Shown here in pieces: positions 25,231 to 31,525 of a DNA stretch of 39,815 nt. Every line of letters begins with the position of its first letter. The first letter of the stretch is position 1. Source of the DNA: an uncultured Oscillospiraceae bacterium (GTDB lineage: Bacteria > Bacillota > Clostridia > Oscillospirales > Ruminococcaceae). The notes below the pieces were generated by a model. It saw only the letters and a list, made by a program, of their open reading frames with translations, was not told where the DNA came from and searched no databases. The position numbers and the translations under genes are program-made. The stretch lies in contig USBI01000013.1 of the NCBI GenBank assembly GCA_900552945.1, forward strand, positions 1 through 39,815. Direction: 5' to 3'.

Positions 25231-25266
25231 AAAAGCACTTAGAATCGTGTGGTTCTAAGTGCTTTT
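25231..25266. terminator. Bidirectional terminator containing the CotH stop codon
   Basis: A 14-bp perfect stem (AAAAGCACTTAGAA and complement) with an 8-base loop. It ends the small plus-strand gene, and its right arm contains the TAG stop of the convergent CotH gene (25255-25257). Confidence 0.85.
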
Positions 25267-26703
25267 TCCTGTTATATCTCGCAACGCCGCATCCTGCCGT
25301 TCCTTTGATTCCTCCAAGTCCTTGAAATCTCCCAGGTCGGTCAGCCGAACCCCGGAAGCGTCAATCTTGGCGTCCGGGTTTTCCGTCTGGCCCCGGATGG
25401 TAGCGGGAATTTCCCCTTTAAGCTGTCCGCGGATACTCTGCATACGCAGCAGACAGACCTGTTCCAACGTATCCACCGCCAGCTGGTGGTCTTCATAGGA
25501 ACAAAACGCCGTTGGGTCCTTCTGCACATAGGGCGCAATCAGCTTTTCCGTCTGCCGGAGGGTGACTGCAAACTGTCCGCTTTCAAAATATTCCGAAAGG
25601 AACTCGTCGAAATAGTCGTGATAGCGGGTAAAGTACTCGTCGTGCTTCATCAGGTTGTGGTAAAGCGGCCGATTCAGCATAACCTCACCTTCCGCCGGGG
25701 TATTAATGGGGTAGTTGATGAGGATATTGGGATCTTTGACAGGATCAGTCATCCCCAGGGCATAGGTGCCGAAGGCCAGGTTATAATCCCAGGGCAGGAT
25801 GCTGAGGATTTCGTTTTCCTCATACAAAAAGTAATTATGCCCGGTATGGCCCAGATAGCTGTCCCAATTCATCACAAAAACCTGCACGGTGAAATACCGG
25901 AGCACCTCGTCCACGTTGACAGCGGTTTCCAAGTTTTCGCCGGTTGACAGGGTTTTCAGCGCTTCAATCGCCCGTTTCTGATCGGCTTCCGATCCCTTGA
26001 ACTTGGCGTTTTCAAAGATGCCGGGATAGCTGTCCGGGTTATCGTCGATATATCGCAGCGCCACGTCGGCGTTTTCCGCATTCAGGGAACGGTAATCCGG
26101 CTTGTACAGTTTCCCGTGATCATTCCCGAAATTCCGGCGGGCAAAGGCTTCCTCCGGCTCCTCTACCGCCAGGAACAAGCCCCAGTCCTCTCCGTTGACC
26201 GTCACCCAGACATAGCTGCAAAGGGGCGCAGGCACCCCCATGAACGCCATCATATCGTAGGCCATGTAGGTTTTCAGATAGCTGTTGTCCTGAAAGGAAG
26301 CGTCCAGGGAAAATTTGTCCAGCCCGTAATAATTTCCGCCGTCCTGGAACTGATCGAACTCCAGCTTGAGGCTGTAACGGGACAAACCGTATTCTTTCGT
26401 CAGCCGCAGGGAATTGTTGCCCTTTGCCCGCAACCCAACATTATGGAACTCCTCTCCGTCGATTTCGACGGTGCAGGCTTCATATTCTTCACTTTCAGCG
26501 TTCTCGATAAAAGCGCCCCAGTCCGCAATTTGGATATCAATGGTGTGCACCCGGCTGTCATCAAACAGCCGGGTCGCATATCCCGGGGTGGCGCTGGCCT
26601 TGGGGATCCCCAGCTGTTCTCCGAACATCAGCAATATTGTCAGCAGGGCGGCCAAAACCGCCGCACCGATGCAGATCCAGTCGATATACTTATGCTTTAC
26701 CAT
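25255..26703 (-). CDS. CotH kinase family protein
   Basis: 482 residues: one N-terminal membrane segment (about 9-28) and an extracellular CotH domain. Family motifs are HNVGLRAKGNNS (near 87-98), WGLFLAVEEPEEAF, NWDSYLGHTGHNYFLYE and ILPWDYNLAFG (metal/catalytic Asp). CotH proteins are atypical kinases that phosphorylate proteins in spore coats and, in other bacteria, surface proteins. It is the last gene of the lipoprotein-VTC-DUF4956-CotH unit, 4 bases after DUF4956. The Ser/Asp/Tyr-rich lipoprotein and RsgI tails encoded upstream are possible substrates (inference). Confidence 0.88.
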   Translation of the reverse strand: MVKHKYIDWICIGAAVLAALLTILLMFGEQLGIPKASATPGYATRLFDDSRVHTIDIQIADWGAFIENAESEEYEACTVEIDGEEFHNVGLRAKGNNSLRLTKEYGLSRYSLKLEFDQFQDGGNYYGLDKFSLDASFQDNSYLKTYMAYDMMAFMGVPAPLCSYVWVTVNGEDWGLFLAVEEPEEAFARRNFGNDHGKLYKPDYRSLNAENADVALRYIDDNPDSYPGIFENAKFKGSEADQKRAIEALKTLSTGENLETAVNVDEVLRYFTVQVFVMNWDSYLGHTGHNYFLYEENEILSILPWDYNLAFGTYALGMTDPVKDPNILINYPINTPAEGEVMLNRPLYHNLMKHDEYFTRYHDYFDEFLSEYFESGQFAVTLRQTEKLIAPYVQKDPTAFCSYEDHQLAVDTLEQVCLLRMQSIRGQLKGEIPATIRGQTENPDAKIDASGVRLTDLGDFKDLEESKERQDAALRDITGKST

Positions 26704-26707
26704 CGCC

Positions 26708-27379
26708 TTATCCCATATAGTCGCCGTTGTAAGAGACCAGCACTACCCGGGACACACCCGGCATAGCCTCCAGCTCGTTAACAAAGGCGCTGCTGTCCTC
26801 TTTCAGGCGGACTTCATAGTTGAGTTCCACACAGCCGCCGTCCACGCTTTTGCTCTTGAGATTCAGCCGCCTGACCTGGGACTTCACAAAAATCCGTGCC
26901 TGTTCCTCAATCCCGCTGTTTTCACAGTGCACCACCAGGATATAGGGGGAATCCGCCGTTTTCTTTTTGGAAAAGGCAAAGAGGACTGCCCCAATAAAGA
27001 TGCTGCCGAATACCGCCAGCGGGATCAGGCCCGCCGCCAGCACAATGCCCACCGCAATCGCCCAGAACAGGAAAGCGATATCCATAGGCTCCTTGATAGC
27101 CGTGCGGAACCGGACAATGGACAGAGCGCCCACCATGCCCAGAGACAGCACGATGTTGCTTACCACCGTCATAATCAGCAGGGTGGTAATAAGCGACAGA
27201 GCAATCAGCGTCACGCCGAAGCTGGCCGAATACATCACGCCGCTGTAGCTTTTCTTATAGATAAAAAAGATAAACAGGCCCAGCAGGAAGGCCAGAACCA
27301 TGGAAATCGCCATGTCCAGTATAGAGATGCTGGCGATATTCTCTAAAAAGCTGGATTTGAAAATATCCTGAAAGGTCAT
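26708..27379 (-). CDS. DUF4956 membrane protein
   Basis: 223 residues, matching the DUF4956 layout: about four membrane helices (20-38, 48-75, 80-95 and 105-135) and a C-terminal cytoplasmic alpha/beta domain of about 85 residues. The loop GMVGALSIVRFRTAIKEPMDIAFLFWAIAVG is the family signature, though cited here only in part: GALSIVRFRTAIKEP. The family has no known function but is very often encoded beside VTC-domain polyphosphate polymerase-like proteins and CotH, as here (24 bases after VTC, 4 before CotH). Confidence 0.85.
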   Translation of the reverse strand: MTFQDIFKSSFLENIASISILDMAISMVLAFLLGLFIFFIYKKSYSGVMYSASFGVTLIALSLITTLLIMTVVSNIVLSLGMVGALSIVRFRTAIKEPMDIAFLFWAIAVGIVLAAGLIPLAVFGSIFIGAVLFAFSKKKTADSPYILVVHCENSGIEEQARIFVKSQVRRLNLKSKSVDGGCVELNYEVRLKEDSSAFVNELEAMPGVSRVVLVSYNGDYMG

Positions 27380-27403
27380 AAGGCCCTTCCTCCTCAGATA
27401 ATT

Positions 27404-28102
27404 TTAATCAAATCGCCGGCACAGGGCGTATTTGGAGCAGGCCGCCGCCTGTCTGTCCGGCACCTGCGCCGCCATGCGGACAAGTTCAGGCAAAAACGCG
27501 TCGTATTTCACTTCCAGCACCGTGCCAGGCTTCATTGTGCGCATGTAGAAAATTTCCGGATTCAAGAAATCCACACAGCCAAGCCCGGTGCGGATATCCC
27601 GATCTAACGTGATACGCACATTGCCGGGCGCATAGAGAAAAGCCTCCCGGTCGTAACGGACGATGGCCTTCGGCCACAGACCTTTCCCTTTGATTTTGCT
27701 GTAAAGCTCGATGAAAAGCGGCTCGCCGGAATCCAGCAGGAACTCATAACTGCCGGAAAGCAGCCTCTCTGCCTGCTCCCGCGTCATCCGGGCGCTGCGT
27801 TTGCCACACAGGCCGCCTATCTTGTACTTCTTTTCCAGCCGGAGAAAGGAGGTATCCGTCCCGTAATACCGCAGGCGGAATTTTTCCCGCCGGTTGACCC
27901 CGTCGATCTTCTCCCGTAGGGCGCTGTCATAGGGTGTGTCAAAGTACAGGCTGGTGACCCGGTATGTACCGTCCGGCCCGGCGTTTTTGTCGTGGGGAAA
28001 CAGCTTTTTGAGCCTTTGGGAAAGCACCAGATCCTCCCGCAGGTTGATCTGGTGCTTCAGTTCATGCCGCAAGGGGAGCTCATTCTCCCGCTTAATCGTC
28101 AT
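27404..28102 (-). CDS. VTC domain (polyphosphate polymerase-like) protein
   Basis: 232 residues from the ATG at 28100-28102, which overlaps the lipoprotein's stop by 11 bases (ATGACGATTAA); GGGG lies 9 bases upstream. A longer frame to 28264 only reads the lipoprotein repeats out of frame. VTC-tunnel features are present: RHELKHQI, YFDTPYDSALREKIDG, KFRLRYYG, LEKKYK, NVRITLDRD and VLEVKYD, which supply the basic and acidic residues that bind ATP, metal and the phosphate chain in the yeast Vtc4 family. It likely makes polyphosphate or a related polymer at the inner membrane face with DUF4956 (inference). Confidence 0.87.
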   Translation of the reverse strand: MTIKRENELPLRHELKHQINLREDLVLSQRLKKLFPHDKNAGPDGTYRVTSLYFDTPYDSALREKIDGVNRREKFRLRYYGTDTSFLRLEKKYKIGGLCGKRSARMTREQAERLLSGSYEFLLDSGEPLFIELYSKIKGKGLWPKAIVRYDREAFLYAPGNVRITLDRDIRTGLGCVDFLNPEIFYMRTMKPGTVLEVKYDAFLPELVRMAAQVPDRQAAACSKYALCRRFD

Positions 28103-29174
28103 AATCAGAATCCCCGTCGTCCCAATCATCGTCGGCTTCCCGGTCGTAATCGCTGCCGCCGTCGTCGTAATTGGTATCGCCGTAATTGGTATTGCCGTGA
28201 TCACCATAATTGGTATCGTTGTAATCAGTGATACCGTCGTTGTTCGGGCCATAGTCCGTATCATTGTAATCGGTGACGCCGTCGTTGTTGGGGCCGTAGT
28301 CGGTATCGTTGTAGTCGGTCACGCCGTCGTTGTTGGGACCGTAATCGGTGTCGTTGTAGTCGGTCACGCCGTCGTTGTTGGGGCCGTAGTCGGTGTCATT
28401 GTAATCGGTCACGCCGTCATTATTCGGGCCGTAATCGGTATCGTTGTAATTGGTGGAACCGCTGCCGGCAGTCTTATGTTCCGCCTTGACAACCTTGCCG
28501 GTGACCGCGTGAATGTCATACTCGTACTCGTTCCCGTTCGCCATGAACTCCAGCTCAAAAATCGGGGTTCCGTCATCGTGATCGAATTCCTTATCGTCAA
28601 ATACCGCGTCCGCTGCATTGACATTCGCCTGGGCAAGTGCAATTTCCTGTGCTTTTTCCAGTGTGATGTAGGGGGACGGCTTGCCGTCTTTGGCATAGGC
28701 GGGATCATAGTCATCGTCGTCAATGGTCACGATGCCGGAGGAAAGCTCCAATCCCTTGACCGCTTCCTGCGTGCTGGCGCTCATATCAGCCAGAAAATCG
28801 TCGCTGGGAAGTACCGAACCGGGTTCCAGCTGCAGGACGATGTTCTTTTTGTTGCCGTCAATGTCATCCACAAAGTAACCCGCTTCGTTGATCTCGACGA
28901 TCAGATCCCGCAGGACGGTCTTGCAGTCTTTTCCGATATAATCCGGATAGGCCTCCACAATGTCTTTTCCGTCGTCGTTCCGGCCGGTCAGGGCGGTGAC
29001 CTTGCCATCTCGGTTGTATTCGATTTGGATTTCCGGATTGACGCTCAAGGTGAGAACACCGGTTTCCTTCAGCGCCGTTCCCTCCTGTGCAGGCGCCCCG
29101 CATCCGGCCAGAAGGACTGCAGCCGCTACAGCCAGGGAAGAGACCGCTGCAAAAAGTTTTCTTCTCAGTTTCAT
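28092..29174 (-). CDS. Lipoprotein with RsgI-middle-like domain, PepSY domain and acidic DTDYGP repeats
   Basis: 360 residues. The signal peptide ends in lipobox LLAGC (C25). Residues 40-120 resemble the extracellular middle domain of RsgI (LSVNPEIQIEYNRDGKVTAL, TVLRDLIVEINEAGYF), including the Asn-Pro pair N46-P47. A PepSY domain spans about 167-235. Then come five 15-residue repeats (YNDTDYGPNNDGVTD type, 243-317) and an acidic tail. The same middle domain and repeats occur in the anti-sigma factor encoded just upstream, so the two are related by duplication. It has its own SigI-like promoter and an AAAGGAG site before the ATG. It may be a co-sensor, decoy or effector for the SigI signal. 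Confidence 0.83.
   Translation of the reverse strand: MKLRRKLFAAVSSLAVAAAVLLAGCGAPAQEGTALKETGVLTLSVNPEIQIEYNRDGKVTALTGRNDDGKDIVEAYPDYIGKDCKTVLRDLIVEINEAGYFVDDIDGNKKNIVLQLEPGSVLPSDDFLADMSASTQEAVKGLELSSGIVTIDDDDYDPAYAKDGKPSPYITLEKAQEIALAQANVNAADAVFDDKEFDHDDGTPIFELEFMANGNEYEYDIHAVTGKVVKAEHKTAGSGSTNYNDTDYGPNNDGVTDYNDTDYGPNNDGVTDYNDTDYGPNNDGVTDYNDTDYGPNNDGVTDYNDTDYGPNNDGITDYNDTNYGDHGNTNYGDTNYDDGGSDYDREADDDWDDGDSDYDD
28224..28448 (-). repeat. Tandem 45-bp coding repeat (5 copies)
   Basis: Five in-frame 45-base units encode YNDTDYGPNNDGVTD, the last with Ile for Val. A partial sixth unit follows (YNDTNYGDHG). Copies differ at silent third positions, so protein sequence is kept while DNA drifts. The DG-x2-D-x2-D-x-D spacing recalls calcium-binding thrombospondin-type repeats. 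Confidence 0.85.
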
Positions 29175-29233
29175 AGTACTTGCTCCTTTCGGTTTCCGTT
29201 TGTTTGTGGCTTTTGTTTTGCCTTACACTCATA

Positions 29234-29264
29234 GATTACGGAAACGGGTTTTCAAAACCGGGGT
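29234..29264 (-). promoter_or_regulatory. Candidate SigI promoter of the lipoprotein-VTC-DUF4956-CotH unit
   Basis: On the minus strand ACCCCGGTTTT is followed by CGTAATC, with 19 bases between ACCCC and CGTA. The same pattern with identical spacing precedes sigI. SigI promoters in Bacillus and Clostridium thermocellum have a C-rich -35 and a CGWA-type -10, which fits. It lies in the 115-base space between rsgI and the lipoprotein gene. Confidence 0.6.
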
Positions 29265-29289
29265 AAACTGGAAAATTTTTTTGAAAAAT

Positions 29290-30321
29290 TCAGTCGTCAT
29301 CGTCCGGATCGTTGTCATCGTCTGAATCATCATCCGAATCATCGTCGTCATAGCCGCTGTCGCCGTCGTTGTTATCCGGATCATAATCGGTGTCCCCGTC
29401 CGTATAATCGGTGACTCCATCGCTGCCGGGGCCATAGTCCGTATCCGCAGGCGGCTTACTGGTGGAAGGCGGTGTATAACCCGTGTCCCCGTCATTTCCG
29501 GGGCCATAATCTGTATCCGTATACGCCGGCGAACTGCTGGCCGGCGGCGTATAGTCGGTGACGCCGGCGTTATCCGGGCCGCAATCGGTATCATCATAAT
29601 CGGTGGCGTTGGAAGAGGTCGGAGGCACAACCACGGGGTGAGACGGCTCGGACGAGGAAGGCGATGTAGACTCCGGCTGAGAAGTGCTCGGCCGAGAGGG
29701 AGTCGAAGATGAACTGTTTTCCGGGCTTTCCTGACCCTGCCCGTCTTGATGGTTCATAATTTCTATTGTAATGGTAATCCGCCCGTCCAAATGCTCTGTT
29801 ACTTTGGTGCGCAGCTCCGTCCCATACTCCTGGAACAGGGCTTCGTCCGGGGAATCAATGGAGAAGGAAACCCGGCCGCCCTCCGACAGGAACCCCATTT
29901 CAATGGCCCGGTCGATCAGCTCGTCGGCAACCGTTATCTTGTCTTTCCCCTTGCCGTCATAGCCCTCCAGCAGCGTTTCCCCGTCTTCATTTGTCCCCAT
30001 GAGTCCTACAACCGTGCCCTGCCGGTTCAGATCCATCTGCACCTCCGGGTTGATGGTCAGATATATGGACGAATAGGGCTGGATATAGTTCTGGTAATAG
30101 CCGATGCCAAAGAACAGCAGGAAGCAGGCCGCGATTGCCGCAATGCCGCTGCTGATCCACCGGACGGTATGCCGCTGTCTTTCCGGCGTTTCTTTCATCA
30201 GCACCGGGTCATACACCGTCTGCCCGGTTTCGTATCGCAGATTGGCCGCTTTCAAAAAGCGTCCTTCTTCATCCAGAAGAACCGCGTAGCCGGGGTGGCA
30301 TTCCATAACCAGATAGCTCAT
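29290..30321 (-). CDS. rsgI: RsgI-type transmembrane anti-sigma factor
   Basis: 343 residues. The cytoplasmic N-terminal domain (1-50; YLVMECHPGYAVLLDEEGRF) is the RsgI sigma-binding domain; one membrane helix spans about 55-73. The outer RsgI middle domain (about 84-175) starts SIYLTINPEVQMDLNR, with N91-P92 at the place where RsgI proteins are reported to self-cleave. A Ser/Pro linker (195-238) leads to degenerate DTDYGP repeats (243-320) and a poly-Asp tail. In Clostridium thermocellum the RsgI C-terminus carries carbohydrate-binding sensors; here acidic repeats replace them. The gene overlaps sigI by 4 bases (ATGA). It holds SigI inactive until an outer signal arrives. Confidence 0.88.
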   Translation of the reverse strand: MSYLVMECHPGYAVLLDEEGRFLKAANLRYETGQTVYDPVLMKETPERQRHTVRWISSGIAAIAACFLLFFGIGYYQNYIQPYSSIYLTINPEVQMDLNRQGTVVGLMGTNEDGETLLEGYDGKGKDKITVADELIDRAIEMGFLSEGGRVSFSIDSPDEALFQEYGTELRTKVTEHLDGRITITIEIMNHQDGQGQESPENSSSSTPSRPSTSQPESTSPSSSEPSHPVVVPPTSSNATDYDDTDCGPDNAGVTDYTPPASSSPAYTDTDYGPGNDGDTGYTPPSTSKPPADTDYGPGSDGVTDYTDGDTDYDPDNNDGDSGYDDDDSDDDSDDDNDPDDDD

Positions 30322-31043
30322 CGCACTGCCACTCCTTTCATCACCTGTTTCAAATGCCCGCGTATGATTTCATACCCGTTGGTATAAATCAGAAGCAGGG
30401 CCACCATATATTTGCGGTGCCGCTCCAGCGTTTTGCGCTCCACGCCGCTCCCCGTTGCCAGCTGCCCGATGGGCAGGCGTTTTGTCTTTAAAAGGTCCTC
30501 CAACAGCTCCGGGTTTTCCTTTGCGTATTCCAATGCTTTCCGGCAGGCGTCCAATGTGCGCTGCTGCTTGGGGCAATTATCCGCCACATCGCTGAGGCTG
30601 ACGCCGAATTCCTTCATCTGCCGCGTCAGTTCCTCAATCTCTGCACGGGTCGCGTCCCGTGACGCTGTTTCTTCGTGGGGATCCCTGTCATCCGCCAGCG
30701 TCTCTCCCAGAGTTGCGTCTTCTTCTCCTATCGGTGCATCCAACGATATGACGCGGCTGTGGCGCTGTTCCCTGCGGCTGTAATCAACCAGGCGGCTTCG
30801 GATCAGCATGGCCGCATATTTCAGGAAAGAGCCCCTGGTGCGGGAATACCCGCCGATTGCCTCGTGAAAGGCCATCATGGCGATATTCAGCTCGTCGTCA
30901 TGCCCCTCTATGGGAGGACGTTTTAAGAACTTCGCCGTTTCCGCTTTGATAAAGGGCAGGTATGAGCGAATCAGGTCATCCGCCGCCCGGACATTTTCTT
31001 TGGCCGCATAGACCTGTTCTACGATTTTATGCGCATCGTTCAT
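30318..31043 (-). CDS. sigI: RNA polymerase sigma factor SigI
   Basis: 241 residues from the ATG at 31043, chosen because AGGAGGGG lies 9-10 bases upstream; the longer frame to 31103 would read through the promoter. A sigma-70 region 2-like domain (about 20-95; DELNIAMMAFHEAIGGYSRT, YAAMLIRSRLVDYSRREQ) and the SigI-specific C-terminal domain (about 145-235; ERKTLERHRKYMVALLLIYT) are present. It directs transcription of envelope or polysaccharide genes in response to RsgI release. It is in an operon with rsgI and probably controls itself through the promoter at 31068-31098. Confidence 0.88.
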   Translation of the reverse strand: MNDAHKIVEQVYAAKENVRAADDLIRSYLPFIKAETAKFLKRPPIEGHDDELNIAMMAFHEAIGGYSRTRGSFLKYAAMLIRSRLVDYSRREQRHSRVISLDAPIGEEDATLGETLADDRDPHEETASRDATRAEIEELTRQMKEFGVSLSDVADNCPKQQRTLDACRKALEYAKENPELLEDLLKTKRLPIGQLATGSGVERKTLERHRKYMVALLLIYTNGYEIIRGHLKQVMKGVAVR

Positions 31044-31067
31044 GCGGCAGATCCCCTCCTGTATATA

Positions 31068-31098
31068 GAATACGTCCCCATTTTGAAAAAACCGGGGT
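31068..31098 (-). promoter_or_regulatory. Candidate autoregulatory SigI promoter
   Basis: On the minus strand ACCCCGGTTTT and CGTATTC are arranged with exactly 19 bases between ACCCC and CGTA, 24 bases before the sigI start. It matches the copy upstream of the lipoprotein gene. Confidence 0.6.
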
Positions 31099-31125
31099 CG
31101 CAACCAAAAACCTGTATGTATAAAA

Positions 31126-31143
31126 TATCATTATATAATGATA
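31126..31143. promoter_or_regulatory. Perfect 18-bp palindrome upstream of sigI
   Basis: TATCATTATATAATGATA is fully symmetric and lies 28 bases upstream of the SigI promoter candidate. It is AT-only except for one C/G pair on each side and could be a protein binding site, or part of a second promoter. The rest of 31144-31400 shows no gene. Confidence 0.4.
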
Positions 31144-31401
31144 CCTCTATCAGTGTTAAGACGCGACCACAAACGGGTTAAATCTGTGCAAAATCAATGT
31201 AAATCTTAGAGCGCGAGTGTTTTTTTCTTCGATTTTTTACTGAGATTTAACTTGAACACAATAGACAACCATACGGTATTGCAGTACGATAAAGATGAAT
31301 AAACTAAGGTATAAGGGCGGGTTCGCTTATGCTGACTGGGTGCTTATACGACAGGAGATTGCACTTTCCTGCGGCCAAAATCAGAATAATATATTTGCTC
31401 A

Positions 31402-31455
31402 ACAGCCGGGTATAGCGGGTATTGCATATGCAATGCGCCTTTTCCCGGCTGTTTT
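31402..31455 (+). terminator. Leader hairpin/attenuator-like structure before the PIN-PhoH gene
   Basis: Outer arms ACAGCCGGG (31402-31410) and CCCGGCTGT enclose a 14-bp palindrome ATTGCATATGCAAT, and the structure is followed by TTTTCC. It lies about 75 bases before the gene on the same strand, with no gene before it to terminate. It may be an attenuator or RNA-binding leader. Confidence 0.45.
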
Positions 31456-31525
31456 CCTACCAAGAAGCATTTTTGGATATTGCTCCCCTGCCTTTCATAT
31501 ATCAAAAGAAAAGGAGATATGCTTT

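Noticed and set aside
28103..28264. N-terminal extension of the VTC protein reading MIRTMARTTTVSL
   Set aside because: It is the lipoprotein repeat read in another frame; the VTC domain starts at the ATG at 28102.
28224..28448. Regular 45-base direct repeats that could suggest a CRISPR array
   Set aside because: No unique spacers lie between the units; repeats are in frame and encode a conserved 15-residue motif with silent changes.
27936..29234. Long plus-strand frame of 432 codons rich in Val and Ile
   Set aside because: It is antisense to the repeat lipoprotein and VTC genes; its repetitive IVVIG composition is the complement of the GAT/TAT-rich repeats.
31295..31525. In-frame N-terminal extension of PIN-PhoH
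   Set aside because: It runs through the leader hairpin, lacks family similarity, and the ATG at 31526 has a strong ribosome binding site before the LDTN motif.
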